From NCBI GenBank assembly GCA_009379845.1, contig WHSZ01000070.1:1-32635 (forward strand): a DNA stretch of 32,635 nucleotides, written 5' to 3'. Shown one piece after another: positions 23,826 to 30,421 of this stretch. The position numbers and the translations under genes are program-made. This DNA is from Pseudonocardiaceae bacterium. Its GTDB lineage: Bacteria; Actinomycetota; Actinomycetes; Mycobacteriales; Pseudonocardiaceae. The first letter of the stretch is position 1. Each line of letters begins with the position of its first letter. The notes beneath the pieces were generated by a model that saw only the letters and a list, made by a program, of their open reading frames with translations, was not told where the DNA came from and did not search any database.

Positions 23826-24875
23826 TCAGGCGCGGAGCGGGTCGGTGGCGAACCGGGTGATGCCGTCGGTGAACTCGGTGGTCGCGACAAACCCGAGTAG
23901 CTTCTCGGCTAGTGTCGGGTCAGCGACGATATGCCGCACATCGCCCGGCCGCGCACCGCCGACGATGCGCGGCGCCGGCCCGTCGGCCGCGCGGGCCAGC
24001 GTGGCGGCCAGCTCGCCGACGGTGTGCGGGCTTCCGGAGCAGATGTTCACCGGCGTGAGCCCGCCTGGCTCGGCTGGCGTTTCCAGCGCCGCGACGTTCG
24101 CCCGCGCGACGTCGTCAACGTGCACGAAGTCCCGCAGCTGCGCGCCGTCCTCGAGCACGGTCGGCGCCTCGCCCCGCTGCAGCGCGGACCGGAACAGCGA
24201 GGCAACCCCGGCGTACGGCGTGTTCCTCGGCATCCGGGGGCCGTACACGTTGTGGTAGCGCAGCGCCCAGACCGCGCCGTCGCACTGCCGCGCCCACGCC
24301 GAGGCGAGGTGTTCCTGGGCCAGCTTGGTCGCCGCGTAGGTGCTGCGCGGGTCGAGCGGCGCGTCCTCGGGCACCGGTTGCCAGTGCAGCGCCGCCCCGC
24401 AGTGCGGGCACGGCGGCTCGAACCGGCCGGCGTCCACATCAGACCGTGCCCGCGGGCCCGCGCGGACCACGCCGTGCTCGGAGCACGCGTAGCGCCCCTC
24501 GCCGTACACCACCATCGAGGAGGCCAGCACCAGGCGGGAAACCCCGGCCTGGTACATCTCGGCAAGCAGCACCGCGGTGCCGTGGTCGTTGTTCATGGTG
24601 AACGCCGGTGCGTCGGACGGATCCACGCCGTGCCCGACCATGGACGCCTGATGGCACACCACGTCCACGTCGGTGAGCAGGTCGGAAAGCACGCCGGCAT
24701 CGGTCAACTCCGCCCGGACCAGCTCGTGCCCCGATACGTAGTGGGGTGGACCGGTTTCCGGGTGCGCGGCTGCCAGCAGGCTGTCGAGCAGCACCACGTC
24801 GTGGCCGGCCGCGGCGAGCTGATCCGCGATATGTGACCCGATGAACCCGGCGCCGCCGGTGACCAGTACCCGCAT
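23826..24875 (-). CDS. NAD-dependent epimerase/dehydratase (extended SDR)
   Basis: Sugar-nucleotide epimerase or dehydratase of 349 residues. It has the Rossmann motif MRVLVTGGAGFIGSH, the catalytic YAATK (Tyr-x-x-x-Lys) and the RYHNVYGPRMP substrate region. An insertion before the catalytic motif holds a CPHCG knuckle (FEPPCPHCGAALHWQPVPED). Such Cys-containing insertions occur in some dTDP-sugar epimerases and may bind zinc, although only two or three cysteines are visible. The ATG at 24873-24875 is preceded by TACTGT with seven bases between, so the mRNA may be leaderless. It has no glycosyltransferase neighbour; its substrate is unknown. Confidence 0.9.
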   Translation of the reverse strand: MRVLVTGGAGFIGSHIADQLAAAGHDVVLLDSLLAAAHPETGPPHYVSGHELVRAELTDAGVLSDLLTDVDVVCHQASMVGHGVDPSDAPAFTMNNDHGTAVLLAEMYQAGVSRLVLASSMVVYGEGRYACSEHGVVRAGPRARSDVDAGRFEPPCPHCGAALHWQPVPEDAPLDPRSTYAATKLAQEHLASAWARQCDGAVWALRYHNVYGPRMPRNTPYAGVASLFRSALQRGEAPTVLEDGAQLRDFVHVDDVARANVAALETPAEPGGLTPVNICSGSPHTVGELAATLARAADGPAPRIVGGARPGDVRHIVADPTLAEKLLGFVATTEFTDGITRFATDPLRA

Positions 24876-24974
24876 GCGCCAGACAGTAGCCAGTTGGCCC
24901 GATCTTCGAAGTATATCGCGCGGCGATGTCAGCGAATCGTCAGATCTCGCCTGAAGCCTCCTCGCGCGGGCGGC

Positions 24975-24980
24975 TACGGT
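24975..24980 (+). promoter_or_regulatory. -10 element of moaB2, probable leaderless start
   Basis: TACGGT ends seven bases before the moaB2 ATG. The divergent epimerase gene has TACTGT at 24883-24888 (minus strand) with the same seven-base gap. Both fit a leaderless promoter layout. Confidence 0.45.
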
Positions 24981-24987
24981 TGGCGCT

Positions 24988-25488
24988 ATGGAACGCAGTG
25001 CGCAACGGCTTGGTCGTGCCCTCGTCGTGATCGTCGACGATCGCGTGGTGCACGCCGAACACGAGGACACCAACGGCCCGCTGGTCACCGAACTGCTCGA
25101 GGAGGGCGGGTTCATCGTGGACGGCACCGTCGTCGCATCGGGTGAAACCGTGGACATCCGCAACGCGCTGAACACCGCGGTGATCGGCGGCGTCGACCTG
25201 GTGGTGACCGTGGGCGGCACCGGGGTCTCCCCGAGGGACGTCACTCCGGAAGCCACGCTCGGTGTGCTCGACCAGCAGATCCCGGGGATCGCCGAGGCTA
25301 TCCGCTCGTCGGGGCTGGCCGCCGGCGCGGTGGACGCCGGTGTCTCCCGTGGGCTGGTCGGGATTTCCGGGAGCACGCTGGTGGTGAACCTCTCCGGGTC
25401 ACGCGTCGCGGTGCGCGACGGGATGGCCACGTTGTCCGCGCTGGTCCCGCACGTGATCGAGGAGCTCTCCGGGCTGGACCAGAACTGA
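24988..25488 (+). CDS. moaB2: MogA/MoaB-family molybdopterin-binding protein MoaB2
   Basis: Small molybdenum-cofactor-type protein of 166 residues with the MoCF-binding fold, which adenylylates or binds molybdopterin. The hallmark is VTVGGTGVSPRDVTPEAT (about 73-90), followed by GSTLVVNLSGSRVAVRDGMATL. It is orthologous in position to Rv0984 of M. tuberculosis: pepD then moaB2 then mscL there, here interrupted by about 15.7 kb between pepD and moaB2. The stop codon overlaps the ATG of the 58-residue frame that follows (TGATG). Whether it serves molybdopterin synthesis or a different role alongside glp is unclear. Confidence 0.92.
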   Translation: MERSAQRLGRALVVIVDDRVVHAEHEDTNGPLVTELLEEGGFIVDGTVVASGETVDIRNALNTAVIGGVDLVVTVGGTGVSPRDVTPEATLGVLDQQIPGIAEAIRSSGLAAGAVDAGVSRGLVGISGSTLVVNLSGSRVAVRDGMATLSALVPHVIEELSGLDQN

Positions 25489-25664
25489 TGTCCAGCCCCG
25501 AGCAGCCGGAGGGCCGAACACCTCGCAGGCGGCCTGGCCTTGACGAGGTGTTCGGCGACGTACTGCCGCAGGCCAGTTCGGACGAGCGCGCGCCGGAGCC
25601 GGACGGGGCCGATAACGCGGATGGCTGGTATCTGGACAACCGCCCGCCACACCACGACCGGTGA
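25488..25664 (+). CDS. conserved-looking 58-residue protein coupled to moaB2
   Basis: A 58-residue frame whose ATG overlaps the moaB2 stop (TGATG). The sequence is basic at the start (RTPRRRPGLDEVFGDVLP), acidic in the middle, and ends DGWYLDNRPPHHDR. No membrane segment or cysteine is present and it is probably largely disordered. Stop-start coupling, GC-rich third positions and the compact fit between moaB2 and the convergent mscL (five bases away) argue that it is real. I recall a similar short protein in related actinobacteria but cannot name a family. Function unknown. Confidence 0.65.
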   Translation: MSSPEQPEGRTPRRRPGLDEVFGDVLPQASSDERAPEPDGADNADGWYLDNRPPHHDR

Positions 25665-25669
25665 GCCGC

Positions 25670-26071
25670 TCAGCGGTTGGCGCCGCTGCGCTGCTCACGC
25701 AGTAGATCCCGAATCTCGGTGAGCAGTTCGACGTCGGTCGGCTCGGCTTCCTCCTCTTCGCCGCGCTTGCGACGCTCCATGATCTTCTGGACGGGCACCA
25801 CGATGGCGAAGTAGACCACCCCCGCGATCACGAAGAAGTTGATCACGGATGTGATGACCTGGCCGAAGTCGATGATCGTCTTGTTGTTCGCGTCGATCAG
25901 CTTGAGCGCGAGGCCGTTCACGTTTGCCCCGCCGGTGGCGGCGATCAGTGGGTTGATCAAGTTCTCCACGATCGAGGTCACGATCGCCGTGAACGCGGTG
26001 CCGATGATCACCGCGACGGCCAGATCGATGACGTTCCCGCGCATCAGGAATTCCTTGAAGCCCTTGAGCAC
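25670..26071 (-). CDS. mscL: large-conductance mechanosensitive channel MscL
   Basis: Pentameric membrane channel that opens under turgor stress. It has 133 residues: an N-terminal amphipathic helix (LKGFKEFLMRGN), a pore-lining first membrane segment (about 13-40), a periplasmic loop, a second segment (about 70-95), and a charged C-terminal helix (DVELLTEIRDLLREQ). The GTG at 26069-26071 is chosen because GGAGGG lies eight bases upstream and MLKGFKEF is the family start. It matches the position of Rv0985c, and it is convergent with moaB2 and its small partner. Confidence 0.96.
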   Translation of the reverse strand: MLKGFKEFLMRGNVIDLAVAVIIGTAFTAIVTSIVENLINPLIAATGGANVNGLALKLIDANNKTIIDFGQVITSVINFFVIAGVVYFAIVVPVQKIMERRKRGEEEEAEPTDVELLTEIRDLLREQRSGANR

Positions 26072-26120
26072 AGCTTGTTCCCTCCTCACGTCGCGTATTT
26101 GAGCCCGGTCGACCGACCGG

Positions 26121-26831
26121 CTATCGGAGGGTAACGGTGACGGCTCGGGTCAAAGAGCTGGCTGCCACCCTGGTCGCGGCGTCTCCCGGCAGCGCGAGAA
26201 TGACCAGCCGGCCCTCGCCCGCGACCTCGTCGCCGGTGTCCCGCGCCGCGACCGCGGTGATCACCGAAGCGTTCTCCGCGAGTACCTGGTACCCGGCGTC
26301 CTGCTGCGCGACCACGTCGACGCGTGCGCCAGGGCTCAGCAGTTCCGCGACGGCCGGATCGGCGAGCCGAACCGGTACCGCGGCGGCGTTGCCACCCGGT
26401 TTCCCGGTGGTCAGCGCGGTGTTCTCCGGCCCGACCAGGCGGGTGTCGGTGAGCGGTTCGCCCTGCCGTGCCGCACCTGCCAGTACCCGGCCGCTCGCCT
26501 GGCCCGGCACCCGCAGGGCGTTGGCCGGGCGCATCGCGTCCGGGACCTGGACGGTGCGCAGGTCGGTCGGCCGAAGCGTGCTGCCCGGTGGCAGATCGCG
26601 CGCGGCCACCAGCACCGGGTTGGTCGGCGGGCCGCCGCCCGGCGTGGGGCCGAGCGCCAGCACGGCGGCCAGCATCAGCAGCAGGACGGCGATCACCTTG
26701 CGGATCAGCGCGACGCGCGCCGGGCTCGGCCAGCCGCGCTCGCGCAACGGCCGAAGTAGCCGCTCGCGCAGCTGCGGGCGCAGCGTGTGCCGGCCGGCGG
26801 CATCCTTGGACGTGTCGGTCTTCCAGCCCAT
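26121..26831 (-). CDS. SAF-domain protein (CpaB/RcpC-like)
   Basis: Single-pass membrane protein of 236 residues. A basic N-terminus (RERLLRPLRERGWPSPARVALIRK) precedes one membrane segment at about 44-62. A SAF domain follows (NPVLVAARDLPPGSTLRPTDL, about 71-135), and a C-terminal part resembles the CpaB/RcpC pilus-assembly proteins (LSPGARVDVVA). No pilus genes are nearby. In actinobacteria such proteins commonly sit alone beside fmdB. GGGGGG before the ATG at 26829-26831 is the likely ribosome-binding site. It is on the same strand as mscL but 50 bases ahead of it, and separated from ruc by the DnaA-box cluster. Confidence 0.85.
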   Translation of the reverse strand: MGWKTDTSKDAAGRHTLRPQLRERLLRPLRERGWPSPARVALIRKVIAVLLLMLAAVLALGPTPGGGPPTNPVLVAARDLPPGSTLRPTDLRTVQVPDAMRPANALRVPGQASGRVLAGAARQGEPLTDTRLVGPENTALTTGKPGGNAAAVPVRLADPAVAELLSPGARVDVVAQQDAGYQVLAENASVITAVAARDTGDEVAGEGRLVILALPGDAATRVAASSLTRAVTVTLR

Positions 26832-26927
26832 CCAGCCCCCCAGGTCGGTTCATGGACGGCCGGATCCGGCCGCCGCCGATCGACGTTACGGCGGCGAATT
26901 GGGCCGCGGGCGGGTTCGCTCGCGATC

Positions 26928-26985
26928 TGTGGACAACCGGATACGCTGTGGATAACTGCGCTGTGGATAACTGCGCTGTGGATAA
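26928..26985. repeat. cluster of four DnaA boxes
   Basis: TGTGGACAA at 26928-26936 and TGTGGATAA at 26947-26955, 26962-26970 and 26977-26985. The last three recur at an exact 15-base period. On the minus strand these read TTGTCCACA (the usual high-GC actinobacterial DnaA box) and TTATCCACA (the E. coli consensus). All point the same way. They lie in the 190-base gap between the SAF-protein and ruc genes. There is no dnaA or dnaN, so this is not oriC. A DnaA-titrating or DnaA-regulated site is likely. Confidence 0.8.
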
Positions 26986-27021
26986 CTGGCCGCAGGTTGG
27001 CGGCGCGGCACGGTACCGGGG

Positions 27022-27474
27022 TCAGGACGCCTTGCTGGCGGTCTTGCTGGTGGAGCTCGAGGACTTCGAGGAGGAGCCCGACGAACCAGAGGAGCCCGAC
27101 GAGCCGGAGGAGCCCGACGAACCAGAGGAGCCCGACGACGAGGTGCTCGATCCCTTGTCGGCGGAGCCGTTGCCGCTGCTGGACGAGGACTCGCCGGAAC
27201 TCGTGCCACCGGACTCGGAAGAGCCGCTGGACGGCGCGTCGCTCTTGGTTTCTCCGTTACCGGACGAGGACGAGTCGGAGGAGCCGTTGCTGGCGTTGGA
27301 CCGCGAGTCGTTCCGGTAGAAGCCGCTACCCTTGAAGATCACGCCTACCGAGCCGTACAGCTTGCGCAGCTGCCCGGTGCACTCGGGGCACTCGGTCAAC
27401 GAGGCATCGGAGAAGGCCTGCACCGCCTCGAAACGGTGGTCGCAGCTCTTGCAGGCGTACTGGTACGTGGGCAC
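27022..27474 (-). CDS. ruc: FmdB-type zinc-ribbon redox chaperone Ruc
   Basis: Protein of 150 residues. The N-terminal FmdB zinc ribbon has two CxxC pairs (YACKSCDH, about 7-10, and TECPECTG, about 28-31) and the family motif LRKLYGSVGVIFKGSGFYRNDSR, abridged here at its ends. The C-terminal half is low-complexity Ser/Gly, including repeated GSS units and a Ser/Lys tail. Its M. tuberculosis counterpart Rv0991c (Ruc) is a redox-regulated chaperone whose gene is repressed by HrcA. A perfect CIRCE operator 40 bases upstream of the GTG (27472-27474) agrees with that. GAGGAGC precedes the start. The position next to the cyclo-ligase and galU is conserved. Confidence 0.9.
   Translation of the reverse strand: MPTYQYACKSCDHRFEAVQAFSDASLTECPECTGQLRKLYGSVGVIFKGSGFYRNDSRSNASNGSSDSSSSGNGETKSDAPSSGSSESGGTSSGESSSSSGNGSADKGSSTSSSGSSGSSGSSGSSGSSGSSGSSSKSSSSTSKTASKAS
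27071..27145 (-). repeat. 18-base tandem repeat encoding Gly-Ser-Ser in ruc
   Basis: Within the 3' part of ruc, a unit reading about TCGTCGGGCTCCTCTGGT on the minus strand repeats with single-base synonymous changes (TCT/TCC, GGT/GGC). It encodes Gly-Ser-Ser triplets. Such an array can change length by slippage in whole multiples of three codons. Confidence 0.75.
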
Positions 27475-27513
27475 CTTGGCGCTCCTCGCGGGATCTCCCG
27501 ATCGCGGTAGAAA

Positions 27514-27540
27514 TTGGCACTCTACTGGCAAGAGTGCCAA
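27514..27540. promoter_or_regulatory. CIRCE operator (HrcA-binding site)
   Basis: TTGGCACTC (27514-27522), nine bases, GAGTGCCAA (27532-27540): a perfect 9-9-9 inverted repeat differing from the CIRCE consensus TTAGCACTC only by a compensated base pair. It lies between the cyclo-ligase stop and the ruc start. This places ruc in the heat-shock regulon controlled by HrcA. Confidence 0.93.
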
Positions 27541-27575
27541 TACGATGATGCGCCACAAACGCGGCGCCGCGCAAA

Positions 27576-28211
27576 CTACCCCAGCCGCACGAACCCGCGC
27601 CCAGGGGTAACCGCCCAGGTCATCGGAACGTCGTGCGGTTCGGCCGGCAAATGTGTGACCAATTCCTCGTCCCGCACCATCGCGATGAACACCGCGTCCG
27701 GAGCGGCCAGCCGCAGCGCACGGTCGTAGTAGCCCTTGCCACGGCCCAGCCGCGTTCCGGTGTGGTCGACGGCCAGCGCCGGCACGATCACCACCCGGGC
27801 CGAGAAGATCGCGGCGGACCCCAGCCGCGAACCGGCCGGCTCGGCGAGCCCGTACGCCCCTTCGGTCAGTGCCTCCCGCCCGGAGTAGACCACCCAGTTC
27901 AGCAGCTCGCCCTCCACCACGGGCAGTAGCAGCCGCACACCCATGGTCAAGAACCCGTCCAGCATCTGGGCGGTACCGGGTTCGCGACCGACAGGCACGT
28001 AGCCGCACAACGTGCCCGCCTCCCGGACGATGTCGCTGGCTAGCAGGAACTTCGCCAGCGCGTCGGCTTCCAAAGCGTGTTGCTGAGGGGATACGCTGCT
28101 CCGGGCGGAGCGCAGCTGGGCCCGCCACTGTGTCTTGGACGAGTGCCCATTGAACGGGTGCCCATCGCCGGGATGCCCGTCGCCCGGGTGCTCAGTGCCG
28201 GACGCCGCCAT
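27576..28211 (-). CDS. 5-formyltetrahydrofolate cyclo-ligase
   Basis: ATP-dependent enzyme converting 5-formyltetrahydrofolate to 5,10-methenyltetrahydrofolate, 211 residues. The signature LGRGKGYYDRAL (about 153-164) binds ATP and phosphate, and LLPVVEGELLNWVVYSG and VVIVPALAVDHTGTRLG are other conserved segments. The first 25 residues (HPGDGHPGDGHPFNGHSSK) are a His/Gly/Pro-rich repeat not usual in the family. The ATG at 28211 lies only 24 bases from galU on the other strand, and TAACGT six bases upstream suggests a leaderless message. It is equivalent in position to Rv0992c and is upstream of ruc on the same strand, separated by the CIRCE operator. Confidence 0.92.
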   Translation of the reverse strand: MAASGTEHPGDGHPGDGHPFNGHSSKTQWRAQLRSARSSVSPQQHALEADALAKFLLASDIVREAGTLCGYVPVGREPGTAQMLDGFLTMGVRLLLPVVEGELLNWVVYSGREALTEGAYGLAEPAGSRLGSAAIFSARVVIVPALAVDHTGTRLGRGKGYYDRALRLAAPDAVFIAMVRDEELVTHLPAEPHDVPMTWAVTPGRGFVRLG

Positions 28212-28235
28212 GCCTTAACGTTAGGCTCGCATGCC
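28212..28235. promoter_or_regulatory. 24-base divergent promoter of the cyclo-ligase and galU genes
   Basis: The gap contains TAGGCT (28222-28227, plus strand), ending eight bases before the galU ATG, and TAACGT (minus strand, 28218-28223), ending six bases before the cyclo-ligase ATG. The two -10 candidates overlap within the palindrome TAACGTTA. The space leaves no room for leaders, so both transcripts are probably leaderless. Confidence 0.5.
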
Positions 28236-29150
28236 ATGAGCGCTCCCAACGCCCCGCTGAATGCCACGTTCCGGACCGCCATCGTGCCTGCCGCCGGCCT
28301 CGGCACCCGGTTCCTGCCGACCACGAAATCGGTGCCGAAGGAGCTGCTGCCGGTTGTCGACACGCCCGGTATCGAGCTGGTGGCAGCCGAAGCGGCGCAG
28401 GCGGGGGCGTCTCGCCTTGTCATCGTGACGTCGCCGGACAAGCAAGCCGTCACGGATTACTTCCAGCCCGCGCCCGAACTCGAAGAAACCCTGGCGAGTA
28501 AGGGGAAGAACGCGCTGGTCGACAAGATCCGCAGGGCGCCGGGGCTGCTCACCGCGGAGACCGCGATTCAGCGCGAGGCGCTCGGGCTCGGCCACGCGGT
28601 TGGCTGCGCGGAGGGCAACCTGGCCGCATCCGACGAGGCGGTGGCGGTGTTGCTGCCGGACGATCTGGTGTTGCCAACCGGCGTGCTCGAGCAGATGGCG
28701 AAGGTGCGCGCGCAGTACGGCGGCAGCGTGCTGTGCGCGTTCGACATCCCGCGCGAGCAGATTTCCGCCTACGGCGTGTTCGATGTGGACGATACCGGTG
28801 AGGTCGACGTCAAGCGGGTCAAAGGCATGGTGGAGAAGCCATCGCCGGAGCGGGCGCCGTCCACCTTCGCGGCGGCCGGTAGATACCTGCTGGACCGCGC
28901 GGTGTTCGACGCGCTGCGCCGTATCGAACCTGGCTCCGGTGGCGAGCTACAGCTGACCGACGCGATCGCGCTGCTGATCGACGAGGGCCATCCGGTACAT
29001 GTCGTGGTGCACCGCGGTGGCCGGCACGATTTGGGTAATCCTGGTGGGTTTCTGCGTGCCGCCGTCGACTTCGCCCTCGATGACCCGGACTATGGGCCAT
29101 CATTGCGCGAATGGCTCGTCGGGCGACTGGCCGAGGGCACCGGTGAGTGA
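28236..29150 (+). CDS. galU: UTP-glucose-1-phosphate uridylyltransferase GalU
   Basis: Makes UDP-glucose from UTP and glucose-1-phosphate, 304 residues, a typical length. Motifs are AIVPAAGLGTRFLPTTKSVPKELLPVVDTP at the N-terminus (quoted in part), LGLGHAVGCAEGNLA, VLLPDDLVL (metal-binding Asp) and VEKPSPERAPS. The ATG at 28236 gives MSAPNAPLNATFRTA; the longer frame overlaps the cyclo-ligase gene. It is followed by glp 44 bases later. UDP-glucose feeds cell-wall glycan and trehalose synthesis and would also be used by GalT at 6412. Confidence 0.95.
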   Translation: MSAPNAPLNATFRTAIVPAAGLGTRFLPTTKSVPKELLPVVDTPGIELVAAEAAQAGASRLVIVTSPDKQAVTDYFQPAPELEETLASKGKNALVDKIRRAPGLLTAETAIQREALGLGHAVGCAEGNLAASDEAVAVLLPDDLVLPTGVLEQMAKVRAQYGGSVLCAFDIPREQISAYGVFDVDDTGEVDVKRVKGMVEKPSPERAPSTFAAAGRYLLDRAVFDALRRIEPGSGGELQLTDAIALLIDEGHPVHVVVHRGGRHDLGNPGGFLRAAVDFALDDPDYGPSLREWLVGRLAEGTGE

Positions 29151-29194
29151 GGTGAGTGCCTGATGAGCGTCGCTGTCCCGTCACCGGAGGCGCC

Positions 29195-30418
29195 ATGAGA
29201 ACAGTGGGCTCGCAGCTCGCGAGGGCGCTGGACGCCGCGGTGCGTCCGGCCCCGGTGCGAGTGGCGATCTCCGAGGCGCAGGGGTTGCTCTGTGCCGAGG
29301 AGATCGTCGCCGAGCGGGCATTGCCCGGCTTCGACCAAGCCGCGGTCGACGGTTACGCCGTGCGCAGCGTCGACGTGCGTAACGCGGCATCCGAGCCGAC
29401 CGTGCTACCCGTCGTCGGAGAGATCGCCGCAGGGTCCAGGCAACCCCGCCGGCTGCAACCGGGACAGGCGGTGCGGGTGGCGACCGGGGCGGCGCTGCCC
29501 ACCCTCGCCGATGCCGTGGTGCCGCTCGGCTACACCGATCAGCACCCGGCCAGAGTGACCGTGCACTACTCGGTGTCCTCGTCGGCGTTCGTGCGCCGGA
29601 CCGGCGAGGACGTGCAAACCGGTGATGTGGCGGTGCGCAGGGGCGATCCCATCGGCTCCGCGCAGGTCGGGCTGCTCGCGGCGGTCGGCAAGTCGAAGGT
29701 GCTCGTGTACCCGAAGCCGCGAGTGTCGATCATCTCGGTAGGCGACGAGCTGGTGGACATCGACCGCACGCCCGCGCAGGGCCAGGTGTACGACGTGAAC
29801 TCCTACGCGCTGGCCGCCGCCGCCCGTGACGCCGGCGCCGAGGTGAGCAGGGTCGGCATCGTGGGTACCGAGCCGAGACGGCTCCGCGAGCTGGTCGAGG
29901 GCCGGCTGCTGATGTCGGAGATCGTGGTCATCGCGGGTGGCGCGGGCGGGGCAGCAGGGGAGGAGGTCCGCGCGGCGTTGTCCGACCTCGGGGAGATCGA
30001 TACCACCAGGGTCGCCATGCACCCGGGGTCGGTGCAAGGTTTCGGCCGGCTCGGCCCGGACGCGGTGCCCACCTTCCTGATCCCGTCCAACCCGATGAGC
30101 GCGCTGGTGGTGTTCGAGGTGCTGGTGCGCCCCCTGATCAGGGCCGCGCAGGGCAAGCGCAACCCGCATCGCCGGACGGTGACGGCGAAGCTGCTTTCCC
30201 CGGTGAGTTCCGCCAAGGGGCGCAAGGGGTTCCTACGCGGCCAGCTGCTGCGCGACGAGAACAACGGCGAGTACCTCGCTCAGCCGCTCGGCACGTCCGG
30301 CGCACATCTGCTCGCGTCGCTGGCGGAGGCCAACTGCCTGATCGGCATCGACGAGGACGTCGTCGAGGTGGTCGCGGGCGAGGAGGTCGACGTGACGTTC
30401 CTGGCCCAGCGCGGGTGA
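29195..30418 (+). CDS. glp: MoeA/gephyrin-like divisome protein Glp
   Basis: MoeA-fold protein of 407 residues. The N-terminal domains keep GFDQAAVDGYAVRSVDV and RRTGEDVQTGDV. The catalytic-domain signature of true MoeA (TSGGVSxGxxD) is replaced here by IAGGAGGAAGEEV, and LPGNPVSA by IPSNPMSA, so the molybdotransferase activity is doubtful. In Corynebacterium a gephyrin-like protein with its membrane receptor GlpR takes part in division and polar growth. The glp-rimJ-glpR order here matches that arrangement and Rv0994-Rv0996. The ATG at 29195 is four bases after GGAGG. True molybdopterin insertion remains an alternative role. Confidence 0.88.
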   Translation: MRTVGSQLARALDAAVRPAPVRVAISEAQGLLCAEEIVAERALPGFDQAAVDGYAVRSVDVRNAASEPTVLPVVGEIAAGSRQPRRLQPGQAVRVATGAALPTLADAVVPLGYTDQHPARVTVHYSVSSSAFVRRTGEDVQTGDVAVRRGDPIGSAQVGLLAAVGKSKVLVYPKPRVSIISVGDELVDIDRTPAQGQVYDVNSYALAAAARDAGAEVSRVGIVGTEPRRLRELVEGRLLMSEIVVIAGGAGGAAGEEVRAALSDLGEIDTTRVAMHPGSVQGFGRLGPDAVPTFLIPSNPMSALVVFEVLVRPLIRAAQGKRNPHRRTVTAKLLSPVSSAKGRKGFLRGQLLRDENNGEYLAQPLGTSGAHLLASLAEANCLIGIDEDVVEVVAGEEVDVTFLAQRG

Positions 30419-30421
30419 TGC

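Noticed and set aside
26928..26985. Chromosomal origin oriC
   Set aside because: DnaA boxes are present but only four, all in one direction, without dnaA, dnaN, rpmH or an AT-rich unwinding region; a secondary cluster is more likely.
27071..27145. CRISPR array
   Set aside because: The repeat units are contiguous without unique spacers and encode Gly-Ser-Ser in frame within ruc.
29195..30418. Ordinary molybdopterin molybdotransferase MoeA
   Set aside because: The key TSGGVSxGxxD and LPGNP motifs are altered and glpR is adjacent, so the divisome role is preferred; enzymatic function is not excluded.
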